Assembly (NCBI GenBank): GCA_023231475.1
Contig: JALJEE010001190.1
Span: forward strand, 18,245-82,244
DNA: 64,000 bases
Source of the DNA: Seison nebaliae
Lineage: Eukaryota > Rotifera > Pararotatoria > Seisonacea > Seisonidae
Direction of reading: 5' to 3'
A program made the translations under genes and the position numbers. Position 1 is the first letter of the stretch. Each line of letters opens with the position of its first letter. Below the pieces are notes generated by a model. The model did no database searches, was not told the origin of the DNA, and saw only the letters and a program-made list of their open reading frames with translations. Positions 10,950-23,578 of this stretch are shown piece by piece.

Positions 10950-13900
10950 ATGACATCGAATGCATTGCATCGTTACACGATTAAATGTCCACTTCCACCT
11001 ACCGAAGAGTTGGAGAAGCGTTTCGTGAAAGCATTAGCTACTCTTGATTTACCTCCAGACAAAGCGAAAAGATTGAAACAATATCCAGATGAGAAGAAAT
11101 GGGAGTTCGTTCTAGATCAGGAACAATTCACAGAGAAACATCCGCCGTCGTTTTATATCGAAAAACTGCGAAGTGTTCTCGATCCAAATGCGAATGGACA
11201 TTCAAATAAATTTATTACGAAAAGAAAAACATATTTGCAGCGACATCAATTATCTGCATCGATTTTGAAAGATTTGGAAATTTCGTTGAGAACGAATCAA
11301 ATTCAATGGGTGAAAGATTTCTTGGACGAGAGTAATGATGGATTGTCTATATTGGTTGAATATCTTCATTTCCTCGATAAATTGATGCAGGAACCGTTAG
11401 ATGAGAAACGTCATTGGAATCATCGATCTGTTCGTTATCAGAATCAAGATCAATCAAATAATGTTAATGGAACTGATAACAACAATAACAGTAATAATAA
11501 TAATAATACTAATAATAATGTGATGGGAAATTCGAGATGGAATCAATTTAAGAAGGAATTGATTGAAGCGACATCGCAGAATTTGACTGAATCATTCGAT
11601 AGAAATAAAGATTCGAAACGATACAAGATCGCTAAACAAAATCGATTATTAGTTTATGAGGATGTGCATTGGTGTATCATGTGTATGAGAGCGATCATGA
11701 ATCATCAACAAGGATTCAATATGGTCGTCAATCAGGAATCGGCAATTACCGGAATTGTTCTCAGTCTCAAACATGATCATTTGAGAACGAAATGTTTAGT
11801 ACTCGAATTATTAGCGGCATTATGTTTGGTATGTGGTGGACATTCAGTTATTTTGAATGCATTCGACAATTTTAAAATGGTATATGGTGAACGATATCGT
11901 TTCGAGACGTTAATGAATGATTTCATGAATCCGTCTGAATTTAATATCGATTTCATGGTTGCATGTATGCAATTCATCAATATCGTCGTTCATTCCAGTC
12001 CCGATCTCAATCATCGAGTTTATCTCCAATGGCAATTCACACATCTTGGATTGGATATATATATAAAACATTTAGAGAAGGAATGTGAAAGTGATAGATT
12101 ACGAGCACAAATTCAAGCTTATTGTGACAATTATTTCAATGTTCAACAATTACAAGAAGATGCTGATATGAAACAGAATGCTCTCGATAAATTAAGTGAA
12201 TTAGAGGAACAATTAGCCATTTTGAATGATCAATTCCAACAACAGGAAAATGATGCACTTGAGAAAATTGTGAAATTGACGAAAACATCGCAGGAAACAA
12301 AAGAACTTTCAGACAAACTCCAAAAAACTGTAAATGAGCAGAAATTGATGATTCAAGAGAAGAATGAAAAATTGGAATTGTTAAAGAGACAGAACGAACA
12401 ACTGACATCATGTGCACAAGTAATGCACGAAAAAGAAATGGTGGAAATTAAGTCTTTGGATTCGAAGAAATTAAACGGTAAGGATAAGAATAAATCGATT
12501 GTCAATTCATCAAATCAAAATAAATCATTTAATGAATCGATTGGGTCATCAGTGGCACCAGCACCTCCACCACCTCCACCGCCTCCTCCTCCACCGCCGC
12601 CACCACCACCACCTCCAATTTCTTTAACTTCACTGTTTGATGATTCGGTGAATAAGCCGTCACAACTGATAACTATCAAGAGGAAAATAAAGACGAAACA
12701 TCGTCTCCCAAATTTGAATTGGATGACATTGACACCTCAACAAATAAAAGGAACCATTTTCTGTTCAGTTGATGATGAGAAGAAATTGGATGTGATCGAT
12801 TTCGATACATTCGAAGAATTATTTAAATCGAACAATCAATATTCTTTAATGAATTCCGATTATTTATGTAATAAAATGTTGGATAATCATGATGGTGGAA
12901 TGACCGTTTCGACGGTTCGTGGTAGATTAAGAAAACCAGAGAAAAAGACGTTGTTGGAACCGCAACGACAAAGGAATTTAGGAATTGTAAGTCGACGAAT
13001 CGATTTGAATAAATTGGATATTTATCGCAGTATCAATAATTTCGATATTCATAAATTGGGAAGTGATGTCGTTGACGTTCTCCTTCACTGTGTCCCTACT
13101 GATCATGAAATCAATACTTTCAAATCATATGTTTCCGAAGGTAAATGTGTGACGTTGTTGAGTGAAGAAGATCAATTTCTTTATGAATTAACGAAAATCG
13201 AACGACTACACACCAAATTGAATGTAATCAATTTCATTTATACGTTCGACGATTCCGTCAAACAATTAGGTCCTCAAATTAATGCTATCATCGCTGCATC
13301 CACATCATTACGTCGAAGTGAGAAGTTGAGTGAAGTTCTCGAAATCATTCTTGCTATCGGCAACTACATGAATAGTAATAAGAGAACCGTTGCTTATGGT
13401 TTCAAGTTGACGTCGTTAGATCTGTTATTGGAAACGAAAGCATCTCAAGACAAAAGGATAAGTATCGTGCATTTTATTGCCGAGACGATTTGTCAACGAT
13501 TTTCACATTTGAAGAATTTCTATACAGAATTGGATTATGTGGAGAAAGCGTCGACCGTTTCTTTAACGAATGTGAATGTTGATATTGATGAGTTGAGGAA
13601 AGGAATGCAAATCATTAAGAAAGAATATAATATTCGTTGTCAGAAACGTTCATCCACAACCACCAGTACACCGAATGAGGAAGATGTTGGTCTGAAACTA
13701 TTAAATAATTTCCTTCAACAATCAGAATCAAGATTGACGAATTTAATAACGAATGCCAAATTGGCAAATGAGGAATATGAGGAATGTGTTCAATTTTTCG
13801 CTGAGAATTCACGTACCATTCAACCAAATATCTTTTTCTCTTTATTCGTTCGTTTCCATAAAGCATTCGATTCTGCTATCAAAGACAATTTGGAACGAGA

Positions 13901-14363
13901 AGAACATAAACATAAAATGGAATTGATCCAACAACAACAACAACAGCAGAAAGAGAATGTGAAGAATGAAGTGAATTGTTCTGGTGGAATTGTCGTTAAT
14001 AAAACAACGAAAAAAACACCGAAAGAATTGAATGAAGAAAGAATGTCGAAATTGAATGATGAATTGTTGAAAACAATTTTTAATAAGAACAACAACATTA
14101 CTAATGGTAATGACGTGAATCATCATCGGAAGAATGGAATTGGAAATGATGGACATCGTTTACCATTAAGGAATCATCAAAAGAAAAGTCCTTCACGAAA
14201 AGGATATTTAGGCGACGGTGGTTTTGAAGAACTGATCAATCAACTCAACACCAATCCTTATCGAAGGGAGGATGGCGAGAGAAGAAGACGATATCGAACG
14301 AAAGAAACGGAAAACCAAAATATCAATAATTCTCGTTATAACTGTACGACAATTCCTGAATGA
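10950..14363 (+). CDS. FMNL: Formin-like protein (FMNL/Frl subfamily), intronless
   Basis: This 1137-aa protein is encoded by one uninterrupted frame, with an in-frame TAA four codons upstream of the Met. Its N-terminus (PPTEELEKRF, LPPDKAKRLKQY, FYIEKLRSVLDP) matches the GTPase-binding/FH3 region of FMNL formins. Next come an armadillo-like FH3 region, a coiled coil (about 400-500), an FH1 run of about 19 prolines (about residues 536-555), the FH2 actin-nucleating domain (LPNLNWMTL near 590 to about 960) and a DAD-like segment (GGFEELINQLN followed by a basic cluster, about 1090-1125). Such formins nucleate and elongate unbranched actin filaments when released by Cdc42/Rac. A poly-Asn insert (about residues 175-190) lies in the FH3 region. 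The usual N-terminal myristoylation Gly is absent. A single-exon formin is odd beside neighbours with up to ten exons. Confidence 0.92.
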   Translation: MTSNALHRYTIKCPLPPTEELEKRFVKALATLDLPPDKAKRLKQYPDEKKWEFVLDQEQFTEKHPPSFYIEKLRSVLDPNANGHSNKFITKRKTYLQRHQLSASILKDLEISLRTNQIQWVKDFLDESNDGLSILVEYLHFLDKLMQEPLDEKRHWNHRSVRYQNQDQSNNVNGTDNNNNSNNNNNTNNNVMGNSRWNQFKKELIEATSQNLTESFDRNKDSKRYKIAKQNRLLVYEDVHWCIMCMRAIMNHQQGFNMVVNQESAITGIVLSLKHDHLRTKCLVLELLAALCLVCGGHSVILNAFDNFKMVYGERYRFETLMNDFMNPSEFNIDFMVACMQFINIVVHSSPDLNHRVYLQWQFTHLGLDIYIKHLEKECESDRLRAQIQAYCDNYFNVQQLQEDADMKQNALDKLSELEEQLAILNDQFQQQENDALEKIVKLTKTSQETKELSDKLQKTVNEQKLMIQEKNEKLELLKRQNEQLTSCAQVMHEKEMVEIKSLDSKKLNGKDKNKSIVNSSNQNKSFNESIGSSVAPAPPPPPPPPPPPPPPPPPPISLTSLFDDSVNKPSQLITIKRKIKTKHRLPNLNWMTLTPQQIKGTIFCSVDDEKKLDVIDFDTFEELFKSNNQYSLMNSDYLCNKMLDNHDGGMTVSTVRGRLRKPEKKTLLEPQRQRNLGIVSRRIDLNKLDIYRSINNFDIHKLGSDVVDVLLHCVPTDHEINTFKSYVSEGKCVTLLSEEDQFLYELTKIERLHTKLNVINFIYTFDDSVKQLGPQINAIIAASTSLRRSEKLSEVLEIILAIGNYMNSNKRTVAYGFKLTSLDLLLETKASQDKRISIVHFIAETICQRFSHLKNFYTELDYVEKASTVSLTNVNVDIDELRKGMQIIKKEYNIRCQKRSSTTTSTPNEEDVGLKLLNNFLQQSESRLTNLITNAKLANEEYEECVQFFAENSRTIQPNIFFSLFVRFHKAFDSAIKDNLEREEHKHKMELIQQQQQQQKENVKNEVNCSGGIVVNKTTKKTPKELNEERMSKLNDELLKTIFNKNNNITNGNDVNHHRKNGIGNDGHRLPLRNHQKKSPSRKGYLGDGGFEELINQLNTNPYRREDGERRRRYRTKETENQNINNSRYNCTTIPE

Positions 14364-15098
14364 AATATTCTCATTTTTCCTATTTAAATTTTATTATTCC
14401 TCATTTTATTTTTTTTCTCGATTCATCATCGTTTCGATCTCAATCCTAATGAATCTTTACCATCTACCGTTTTACAATTTCCATATTATTCTCATTTTAT
14501 TTCACTCCATTTTTTCACAATCTAATCTCCATCCTCCTCATTTTCCATACACATACACACGACCATTCAACAGTTTCGTGCACATAATTTACAATGAGCA
14601 ATATGTACGGGAGTCAATTCATCAGCTGAATCTACAATGTCGACTGTCCACCAAATTATTATTAATTTAATTTAATTATTAATAAAAAGATATTTTAATA
14701 ACTTCCATCCGATTTAATCCTTTCGCTTGTACAAAGCTGACAAATAAAGTCATATATTGATCATCTTCATACATTTTGATCATATGGAAAATATGCTTCT
14801 TGAATATTTGTTGAAACTTTAAAATATTTTCAAACTTAACTTCATGTTCTTCATTCTGTGAAAAACTTTAGAACTTCATTTTAAATTCTAATCTTTGTTA
14901 ACTATTTGAATTTTGTAAGAAATGCATAAATCTGTTGAATAGAATATTTTAAAATTTTTTTAATTTTTCGCAATATAAAATTTTACATTTGAAATAGAGT
15001 TTTGAACATTACTGTAGATTACTTGGCTCTAAACATTGACTGACACAGCAAACATTCACATGGATATTCTAGTACGTTTTTAATCTGTTGAATATGGT
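14364..15098. other. Intergenic stretch 3' of the formin gene
   Basis: This is AT-rich DNA with a likely poly(A) signal (AATAAA) near 14681, about 320 bp after the formin stop. No gene was recognised between there and the transposon relic. Confidence 0.4.
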
Positions 15099-15635
15099 TG
15101 TTGTACGTGAGGAAACGACGAGAAAGTGTCGGAAGCAATCAGCAAAGCGGCTGAACACTCTTCCAAGGAAGTATGCACGGAATTACCTGACGTGAAGATT
15201 ATGAAGCAGGCGTTGCGAAACTACAAGCTAATGAAGAAGATTCCGGTCGCGAACGATACGTTTTTTGAAATTCCGCCTGGTCTGTTCATCCAGCATATAA
15301 TTCCAATAAAGTTTATTTCAGTTAAATTCAGTTAAGTTTCAAGCTCAAGTCTGAACTTAAGTTATAAACAAATCTAACAGTAAGTAAGTCTTATTGTAAG
15401 TTTTTATTGAGTTTTTATTTTGAGTTTAAACTATTAGTTGATATGGGCAAAAACTACTAGGCTTAAACGAAAAAAAGTGTTTATTCTAAATACTAGTTTT
15501 TTTTGAGCAGTACAATAGACGATGACAATGAAGAAGAACCAAAGTCAATTTACGTTTCTACCGCTGAATGTATGAAATATTTGGAACAAGCATCACATAT
15601 TTATGCGGATGGGACATTTTCGACATGTCATGTCC
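15099..15635 (+). mobile_element. Fossil MULE/FLYWCH-type DNA transposase fragment
   Basis: Two short reading frames belong to one transposase family. The first (15099-15290) reads SKEVCTELPDVKIMKQALRN and then KKIPVANDTFFEIPPGL, resembling the LPS(V)KSLKRQIRR ... IP..L region just upstream of MULE transposase cores. The second (about 15512-15632) reads SIYVSTAECMKYLEQ and IYADGTFSTC, matching the family's conserved W-x-ADGTFKTVP motif around the first catalytic Asp. About 220 bp of AT-rich DNA separates them, and the rest of the core (second Asp, Glu, zinc finger) is absent. The first piece is visibly richer in G+C than its surroundings, which fits an arrived element that has not yet drifted to host composition. 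No terminal repeats were found. It is dead DNA. The family call is good; the exact subfamily is not. Confidence 0.6.
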
Positions 15636-18600
15636 GAAATTTTTTCAAAAATTATATACATTTTCAAATATTTCGATTATGATTAAGTGGAATTATAATA
15701 ATTATATATAACATATTATATTATATTAACAAAAATTACGAATGTTTTAATTCAAATAAATTTCATGAGGAAAACACTGATGATAATGATAAATGTTTCA
15801 TCTTCGTCATTTACTTGATTGATCGAGGAAGAATAAAGGAAATTGAAAAAATAAATGTACTGATTTGAGTATAACAATTGGTATATTGATACAATGAATA
15901 TTTTATAGTTCTCCAATCTTTTGTTCTAACGAACATTAATATCGTCACAATGTGAATAGTACCAATTCATGATCGAATATATAATTTATTGTACACTCGG
16001 ATCAATGAGAACACCAAATTCATTTTGATTTTGTCGAGAATAATTTGAAATAGTTTATCTCCCATTAATGAGAGAATGATTTATAAATGTATTGTTCAGT
16101 TATTATAATACTTGTATCTTCAACTAATATAATCGTATAATAAAAGAGAATAGTACCTCCACCCATAATAAACAGATCGATGAATAAATTGAATCTCAAT
16201 GAAACTTATTTATTTAAGTCAAATAATAAAGTTATAGTTACATTAATATATGTCTCATACATTCAATAGGTCCTTTGGTATTACCTATAACTATAAATTC
16301 ACGAGTCAGATCGATGTCGAATGAGGAGACCTTAAACCTTTTTTTACCAATCTCCAATTTCTCCTTCTGTTTGAGTAGGTAGAAGAATTGAAATAGAAAG
16401 AATTTGTTCTTTTTCTAAATCAATTATTCCATTCAGATAAGATACTAATATCGCACCTCCTACAGTGCACTAATTGGACTGATAAGAATGAAATTCTTAA
16501 TCTACTTTGATATTGAATGGTCGATTATTGAATATACACATACTATTCTTTATCCGAATTGACAATTGACAAAGAAAATTCTTTGGGGGGAAATTTCTTA
16601 TCCTTCAAATCCTTTGAGGACATCTCTAAGACATTTACTTTATCTTTAGGCCTCGTCATGAGAAAAATAGACCTTTCTATTGTTTCAATAAATCATCGAA
16701 CATTCCATTCATTTGAATATGTTCATGTTCTGTTGATAAAGAACTTGTTAGAGAAGTATAGCTATTTGTTCCAAATCGATCAATCGAATCGATATAATTG
16801 AATAGAATTTAAGAAGATCTCGAATGGACAGAAGTTGACATATGAAAACTTTTCAACGTAGTAAATATTGGAAGAAAGCACAACTGTTAATGCAACTAAT
16901 TATATATAATGTTAGTTGACCAGTTACCTGTCTAATTCTTGACTGATGGATAATTATTACAATTCTCTAATTAAAATTTAATTATTAAATTTTCTCACAT
17001 TTCGATTTCTTCCTTTCCTGTCACTTCAAATTGAAATGGTGCGTTGTTATTCTCCATCAACTACTATACATCCCCGTCGTTATCGTTTCTTATGTTGATG
17101 TTATTGTTCTTCCTATCATTAGCATGAACATCGTTTTCATTATTATCGTCGTCATCATTCTCATCGTCGTCCATTGTATACAAATTTTTTTCTGTTTTTT
17201 TTTCTTTTTCAAGTAATATTTCGCTCATTTATTCCTTTTATTCTCTTCTCCATATGAGAAATGTGCGTGAAGCTAATCGGCGTCATTGTCTTCTTTCTTC
17301 TTCTTCTTCTTCTCTAGGCAGACAATTAAAACTATTTAAATAATGACTGAATATCAGGCAAAAAACGATCACCATTGTTCAGTATGGGGACCATGTTATT
17401 GTCTTTATTCGCTCCATTCATTCTTCTATTCACATACTTATTCTTCATTATTCGATTCACTTCGACCAAAAAAACTTTATTTCAATCTTCAGTTTCTCAT
17501 TTCTTTCTTTCCCATTTCTCATTCAGATTCAGATCTTAAAAAAGTATTGGACTAAAATTTGTTAGTTTCAAAAAGGAATTCATCAATATCGAACGAATCC
17601 CATCCAACTCATCCTGACATGAAAAGACAACGAACATCAGGCAAGTTCCTTAAGAAACCGCAGATCTTCCCAATTGATTCTCTCGACTAAATTCATCAGA
17701 TGTTAGTAGAATGTTTATTTTTCTTTTTTTAGAATTATCTCTTACAATTTTTCATAAGAAAATCTTAAATTTACCAAAATATTTTTCTACTAAAATTCTC
17801 GTGAATTATTCTTCGATCTACCAGAATTCTTGATGCATGAATTATCACGTAATAACATTTAGCCGTCGAGGATAAATCATTTCTGCGGATCTTGTTTCAC
17901 GTTCAGTATCTCATTGTTCCAAAAAGAATTGACAAATTTTCTCTCTAGAGAACAACTGAGAAATTTTACGAGTTAATAATGTAATTCGATGCTCGACTGC
18001 ATCCCAAAAGTCTTACTATTTCTCCAATTGTGAAATGAGAAGACAAAGGTTTTCTGATGATACTAACAGAAATTTATCGATATGAACACGAATACAAATC
18101 AGATCAAATGTTTCATTCTCCTTTTCTTTCCGTTTTTTTTTGTCGAGGAACGAATCAGACTTCCATTCTTATGGAATCATTTTTATTTTATCAATAAACA
18201 TTGCATCATCGAATTGATGGAAGGAGATTTATGTGTGTCCTGTTTTATTTACAAACAACCTCATTGGATGAAGTAAGCGATTATCTCATCGATATCGATG
18301 AATATTGACAATCTATTTTACTTAATTGGAAACATTGAAATTGATACTGATTTTTGTTTTCATCAATTCGAAAATCTTTCACATGTTTCACATCGTTCAT
18401 TTTAAAAAGTTTTCGCTTGAGGCGACAACCATGTTCGATAAGTCGTTTTTTTTGTTTTGAAAATATCAAGAGAACATTCCATCGTGTCATATACGACATT
18501 GTTCATTGTTTTCGTCTTCTTTTCATTTCACTCCATTCTTTTCTTCTGCATCACTTCATCATCGATAATATTTGTAATTAGAGTATCGAACTAATGAAAT

Positions 18601-21600
18601 AAATGTTTCTCGAACGTTCATCTTCTTCTTTTAGAGAAAAAGAATATCTTGTAACGTGTGTCTCGACCAGTTTTGTTTGTTTATCTTCCTTCGCTCTCAA
18701 TTGGATTGTTGTGCATAAACAACGTTTCTTTTTAAGTGTCACATCCATCAACAATTAATTCTTTTTTTTAAGTATTTATTTTTTAACTACAAATAATTTT
18801 GTTAATTATCGATCAGAAATCGCTAAAATATTTCTTGATCATTCTTCCTTATTAATTATGGGATTGATACTGATAAATCTTCATGGTTGCCTTCATTGTC
18901 GTATGAAGGAATTTCATTTTCTTTCAATTTAACTCGCTGACTAACTAAGAATGTGTCGCGCTATGTCTCTCCACATTGTAGAGAGTGTAATGAAGTATAT
19001 ACGAGTTCTATCGACTTCTATTCAATCAAATGAATATGGAGATTTTCTCCTAATGATAATCGTCATAATTATTGTGAGGGGATAGTGAAGATGACAGCGG
19101 GTGATGTGACTTTCATCGTATTCATTATTTTTCGAACGAAAGTTTCATTCGAACTTAACTGACTGATTCGTCCTAATCACTTCGAGGCACATTCTCGTTT
19201 GAGTAGTAATAGTAGTAGTAGTAGTGGTAGAGTATTGTTCATCGAATGTTTGAAAAGGAAAATACTTCACTCAACATCATATTATAGCAAAGTCTAGTTA
19301 AATTAAGTCTGGTATGTCTATTATGGGAAGTCATTGTCGAAACAAAACAAAATTGTTGAATCTCTTTTGGGACTGCTGGTCATTTACCCCTCATCACCAT
19401 CACCATCTTTTTTGTGATGAGTTAAGACAGGAGGCAGATGTAAATATTTGAAAATAATAATTCTCTCGTGATTATCGAGAAATATATTCGGATATTTTTT
19501 ATGATTCACTTCTAATAATAATGGTATTGTTATCGTTGTAGTTGGGGGTTTGGAGAGATGGTCATTAAGAGCGATTACAATTATTGAAATAATTGAAGAA
19601 AGATACTTAAGAATGTTTCATAACTCTCTTCATCTTCTTCGTTAATTTCTCTTCATTCATATATTCTCCAATTGTGGTAATAAATTATTAGTCATTATAT
19701 AATTTATAATCATTCAATCCGCTTGACATGACTTAGATCGAGTGGAAATTGAACGGAAATAAATATCGATTATTGGAATTGGAATTTAAATGATGTCTTT
19801 TTAATAAGTGTGATATAACGAATGTCATCCTCCGAAGTAGTCATTTTCACGCACATAAATCGATGTGTATTGATATTTGAGGAAAATCACGTCAGAATCA
19901 ATTGGAAGTATTTACATTCTCCCTCTAATTGTTCCATTTATTTTAGTTTGTTTATGTGAGGGGGATGGGATGTGGAGAGAAGTTCAACGACTAACTCATT
20001 GGCAAAGGATCGGCCTGCGAGATCATGGAAGAAGTGCGAGAACTTTCATTCCATTAGAAGCATGTACGAATTTCTCATTAAGTTATTTGAACAATTGATA
20101 GAAATTAAAGTCGCATTTCCGTTATGTCACTATTGAATCGATTCCAATTCCTATTTCTCATATGCACAAATGCTAAAGGAGAATTCTATTCATTCGTTTT
20201 CTTTCTTTCTGCTCGATCATTCCTCCCACTTACCTCTTCGTCTCTTTCATCAATAATTCCTCTCGAAAAAAATGGTAATGACTATCAACACTAACAAGAA
20301 CAACAGTAGTCAAAACTACAGAAATTTTTTTTACAAAAAATTTCCTATTTCTATAAAATTAATAATAATTTTTTATTTGATAAAAAAATTCCTTTAAAAA
20401 AAACGAATAATATTATCGGTCTTGAAATAAAACGTAAATAAAACGATGTTAACCAACCGTCATCTTCATCATCACAACCATCGAACAATAGAACAATAAT
20501 TGAAGTTATTACGTAATTAGTTTAAGGAATTCTTAATTTGTTTATAAATGTATTCGGAAGAATATCTATTTTCGATTGTTCCTCCCCCTTAAAATAGACG
20601 ATGAGACTTGGGTAAAGAAGATATCAGAAAAATAATAATAAATTGATGTATGTTACATTTATCATCAGCATATGCGAGTGCAAATGAATGAAAGAATAAC
20701 AGAAACTTATCATCTTAACGATAACTGATGTAGATACAATTCTCTTGCGACACACCGTAATTAGCTTCGTCGAATTATACGAACATTAATCAAATATCGA
20801 ACTACGACAACGTTGTTCATGCAATTCCAATTTCTTCCACTATTTCCCCAATCGTCATCACTTCAATATCTTCATAAGAAAACGACTCGATAGTCTTCTC
20901 TTATCCGTAAAATGTATTTATATATGAAACATTTTCTCTTCCGTCTCATCATCGATGTCTATTACTCCTTATCATTTTCTTCATTTGTTCGAGAAACCGA
21001 GAAGATTTTAAAAGTTTATCAAATAGAGAAATGGAGAAATTCTCGGTCACTTAGCTTGAAATATTCGTTGTTCGAGTCGGTTATGTTAGAAGGAAAGAAT
21101 TCCAAGTGAAAAAGGTGAAGTTTGTATATGGTGATTGAGGAACACCTGCAGATATTTGTCGAGTCTTTAAAATTATTCCGATAAAATAGTTCGAGAACGA
21201 TCTCCTCTTTCGTTTTCGGCTAACGAAATATTTTAAATATTTGCCATAAGTAAATTTGATAAGAAATCAGGAAATCATCCTGATGAAGTGGCAAGAGAAG
21301 AATGAAAAAGGTTGGAGAAATTTCTCAGGAGAAAAAATAATAATCTGAATGGAAATATTGTTGTTCGTGTCTCCTCGTACCTGATGGGTAGCTGCGTGAA
21401 ATTATGTAGAAACGCGATGGCGACTATGAGAACCATTCTCTCATTTTCAACATTCCCGAAATGAGTCCGTAAAATATCAGAAATCATCAGATTGTTCCTC
21501 CAAACTCCAATTTTTCATTAACGAAAGAAAAACATGTGGTAGGCGAATCTTGTATATTATATGGAGAGTTGCATGAAAGGAATCCGAAAAGAAAATCCAC

Positions 21601-21910
21601 CAACCAACCAACCGACGTACACTACGTGGTAACACAGTCGACCAAGTAGCTGGTAGAGGGCTTCTGCTATACACATTTTTCTCTACGATTCTTTACTTAT
21701 AGTGGTGGCTGTTTGGGATGGAACGTGATGTGGAGATGAATATGAAATAAAGGAGGAAAGAAGGAATTGAAGAGAATTTAGACAGATGAAAGAATGACGA
21801 ATGAAACAAAAGAATTCGTTTGGGAAATTTGATATCAGAAGTATTTCAACATTATCATGGAATTATCGTTGGAATCGATGTAAAATTCAGGAATTGAACG
21901 TTTGGTTTCA

Positions 21911-21931
21911 GATGCACACACACACACACAC
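21911..21931. repeat. (CA)n microsatellite
   Basis: A short run of about nine CA units lies in the gene-poor stretch upstream of the SoxB-like gene. It has no other apparent role. Confidence 0.8.
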
Positions 21932-23564
21932 GATTATACATATACCGTATTTCTACATTTCTGCCGATATATGATCGACATTCACCAAGTTGTCCACAAA
22001 GAATTTAAATAGAAAAGTAAATAGGAGGAACGAATGTTAATCATCAGAATTCTTCGACGTCTTCATCTTTCAACTGATATAATTGCTACCTAATATTTCA
22101 TTATTCCTCCCAATGTTTGATTAGTAAAATTAGCTATATTGTTTCTTCCAATACGGCGACATGTTATTTTAGTTCGAACAATCAAATATAGTTCCGATGA
22201 CAATGCAATCAATCGGTGACCTTCCTCCTACCATTTTACACCTTCACGCAGAACTTATGAGAGGGGATGAATTAAACGAAAATTTAAACGCAATTTAAGT
22301 AATCATAATTCCTTATTCTTCTAAATGTTCCTTCTTTGCTCGTCTTATTCATAATCGATGACTCCGACTCCGATGTTAAACGTTTTACTACCAACTAATT
22401 TAATAATTGTTGATGATAATGATGTAAATAATAATTCGAAAATCGTTCATAACATTTAGATCATTCAGCGACTCTTCACAATCGTCTTAATAGATGAAAT
22501 TAGATGAATATTGTTAAATGAAATGATTAAATAGCGATAAAGATGGTGACGGATATGGAGAGACGTAGAAATGAAAATAAATTAAATCTCCAATTTTCAT
22601 GTGCTAATTACATTTTTTATTTCACACCTTCATCTTTCACTATTAATTTGACTCATTATAAGTACTCGTATTAGGAGGACGTATCTCCGATCGAAGATGT
22701 TCCCTCCTCCTAATGAACTTCCTTACTGGTATGTTAATAATCGTCTCCTCTCACCATGTATTTCGTGCAATGTAAGTTAAAGATATGGAAACGCTTCATT
22801 CGTTTCTTAACGAATTTTCGTTGGTTCTCGATCGGGAAGTGTCATAGTCAGATATCATCAAATTTTAACAGTAGAATTGCTTCTTGTTTGCAAATGGATT
22901 CGTGAGAATTCTAATGAGAAAATAATTTCATTTACGAATGATTGAATAATCAGCAAACACCTCAATTCACTGAATCGAATTTATTGGTATCTGTGGAATG
23001 TTTTCATTTGATTGGAACCTGAGAGAATTTGTTTTCTCCCCAAAGTTCCTCTGGATATCAGTTCATAATCATTTTATTCCATCCAAAAGTTGTATATTTA
23101 ATATAATTTTTATGGTAAAATTGTTTCGTCACTAAACAAATTGTTTTGTCCTATTCCAAATCATTCCTCTCTTCCCCTCCACGCATCAATTGAACTCCCA
23201 TTTCATTCGATTTATATCTATTTTATTGGAGGTATTACCTACCAATTTATTTGTTTTATTTCCTGAAGTAAAACCTTAATAGATTCTACCTCAATTAAGG
23301 TTCCGGGTTTCCTTCAATTTCCTTCATACCAACAGGTCAAGTAGTTGGAGATAGATAGGCGATGCGATACAACTAATCATTAGTGTTGTCAACATTCTAT
23401 CTTATTTTGGTAAACAGTGAAGCCATAGTTACCAAAAAAATTGATTGACTATAATTGGCTTAGCTTAATAAGTTTTGATTAGATCTAATCCTGAATCAAT
23501 AAATCCTCTGGTGTCCATCCACAATCCATCCAACAAGATCTAGTAAGTGAAATTTGGAAGAATA

Positions 23565-23578
23565 ATTGTTATTTGCAT
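23565..23578 (+). promoter_or_regulatory. Candidate Sox site abutting a POU octamer
   Basis: ATTGTT is followed directly by ATTTGCAT, an exact POU octamer. The order resembles Sox/POU composite elements, though the octamer is inverted relative to the classic Sox2-Oct4 arrangement. It lies 5.4 kb upstream of the SoxB-like gene, so autoregulation is conceivable. In 13 kb of AT-rich DNA such a match could be chance. Confidence 0.2.

Noticed and set aside
13615-14156. Minus-strand frames opposite the formin C-terminus
   Set aside because: They are antisense shadows of a well-supported coding frame and have no family features.
19877-20098. Open frame at 19.9-20.1 kb
   Set aside because: It opens on a TTG, has no motif, and no neighbouring exons extend it.
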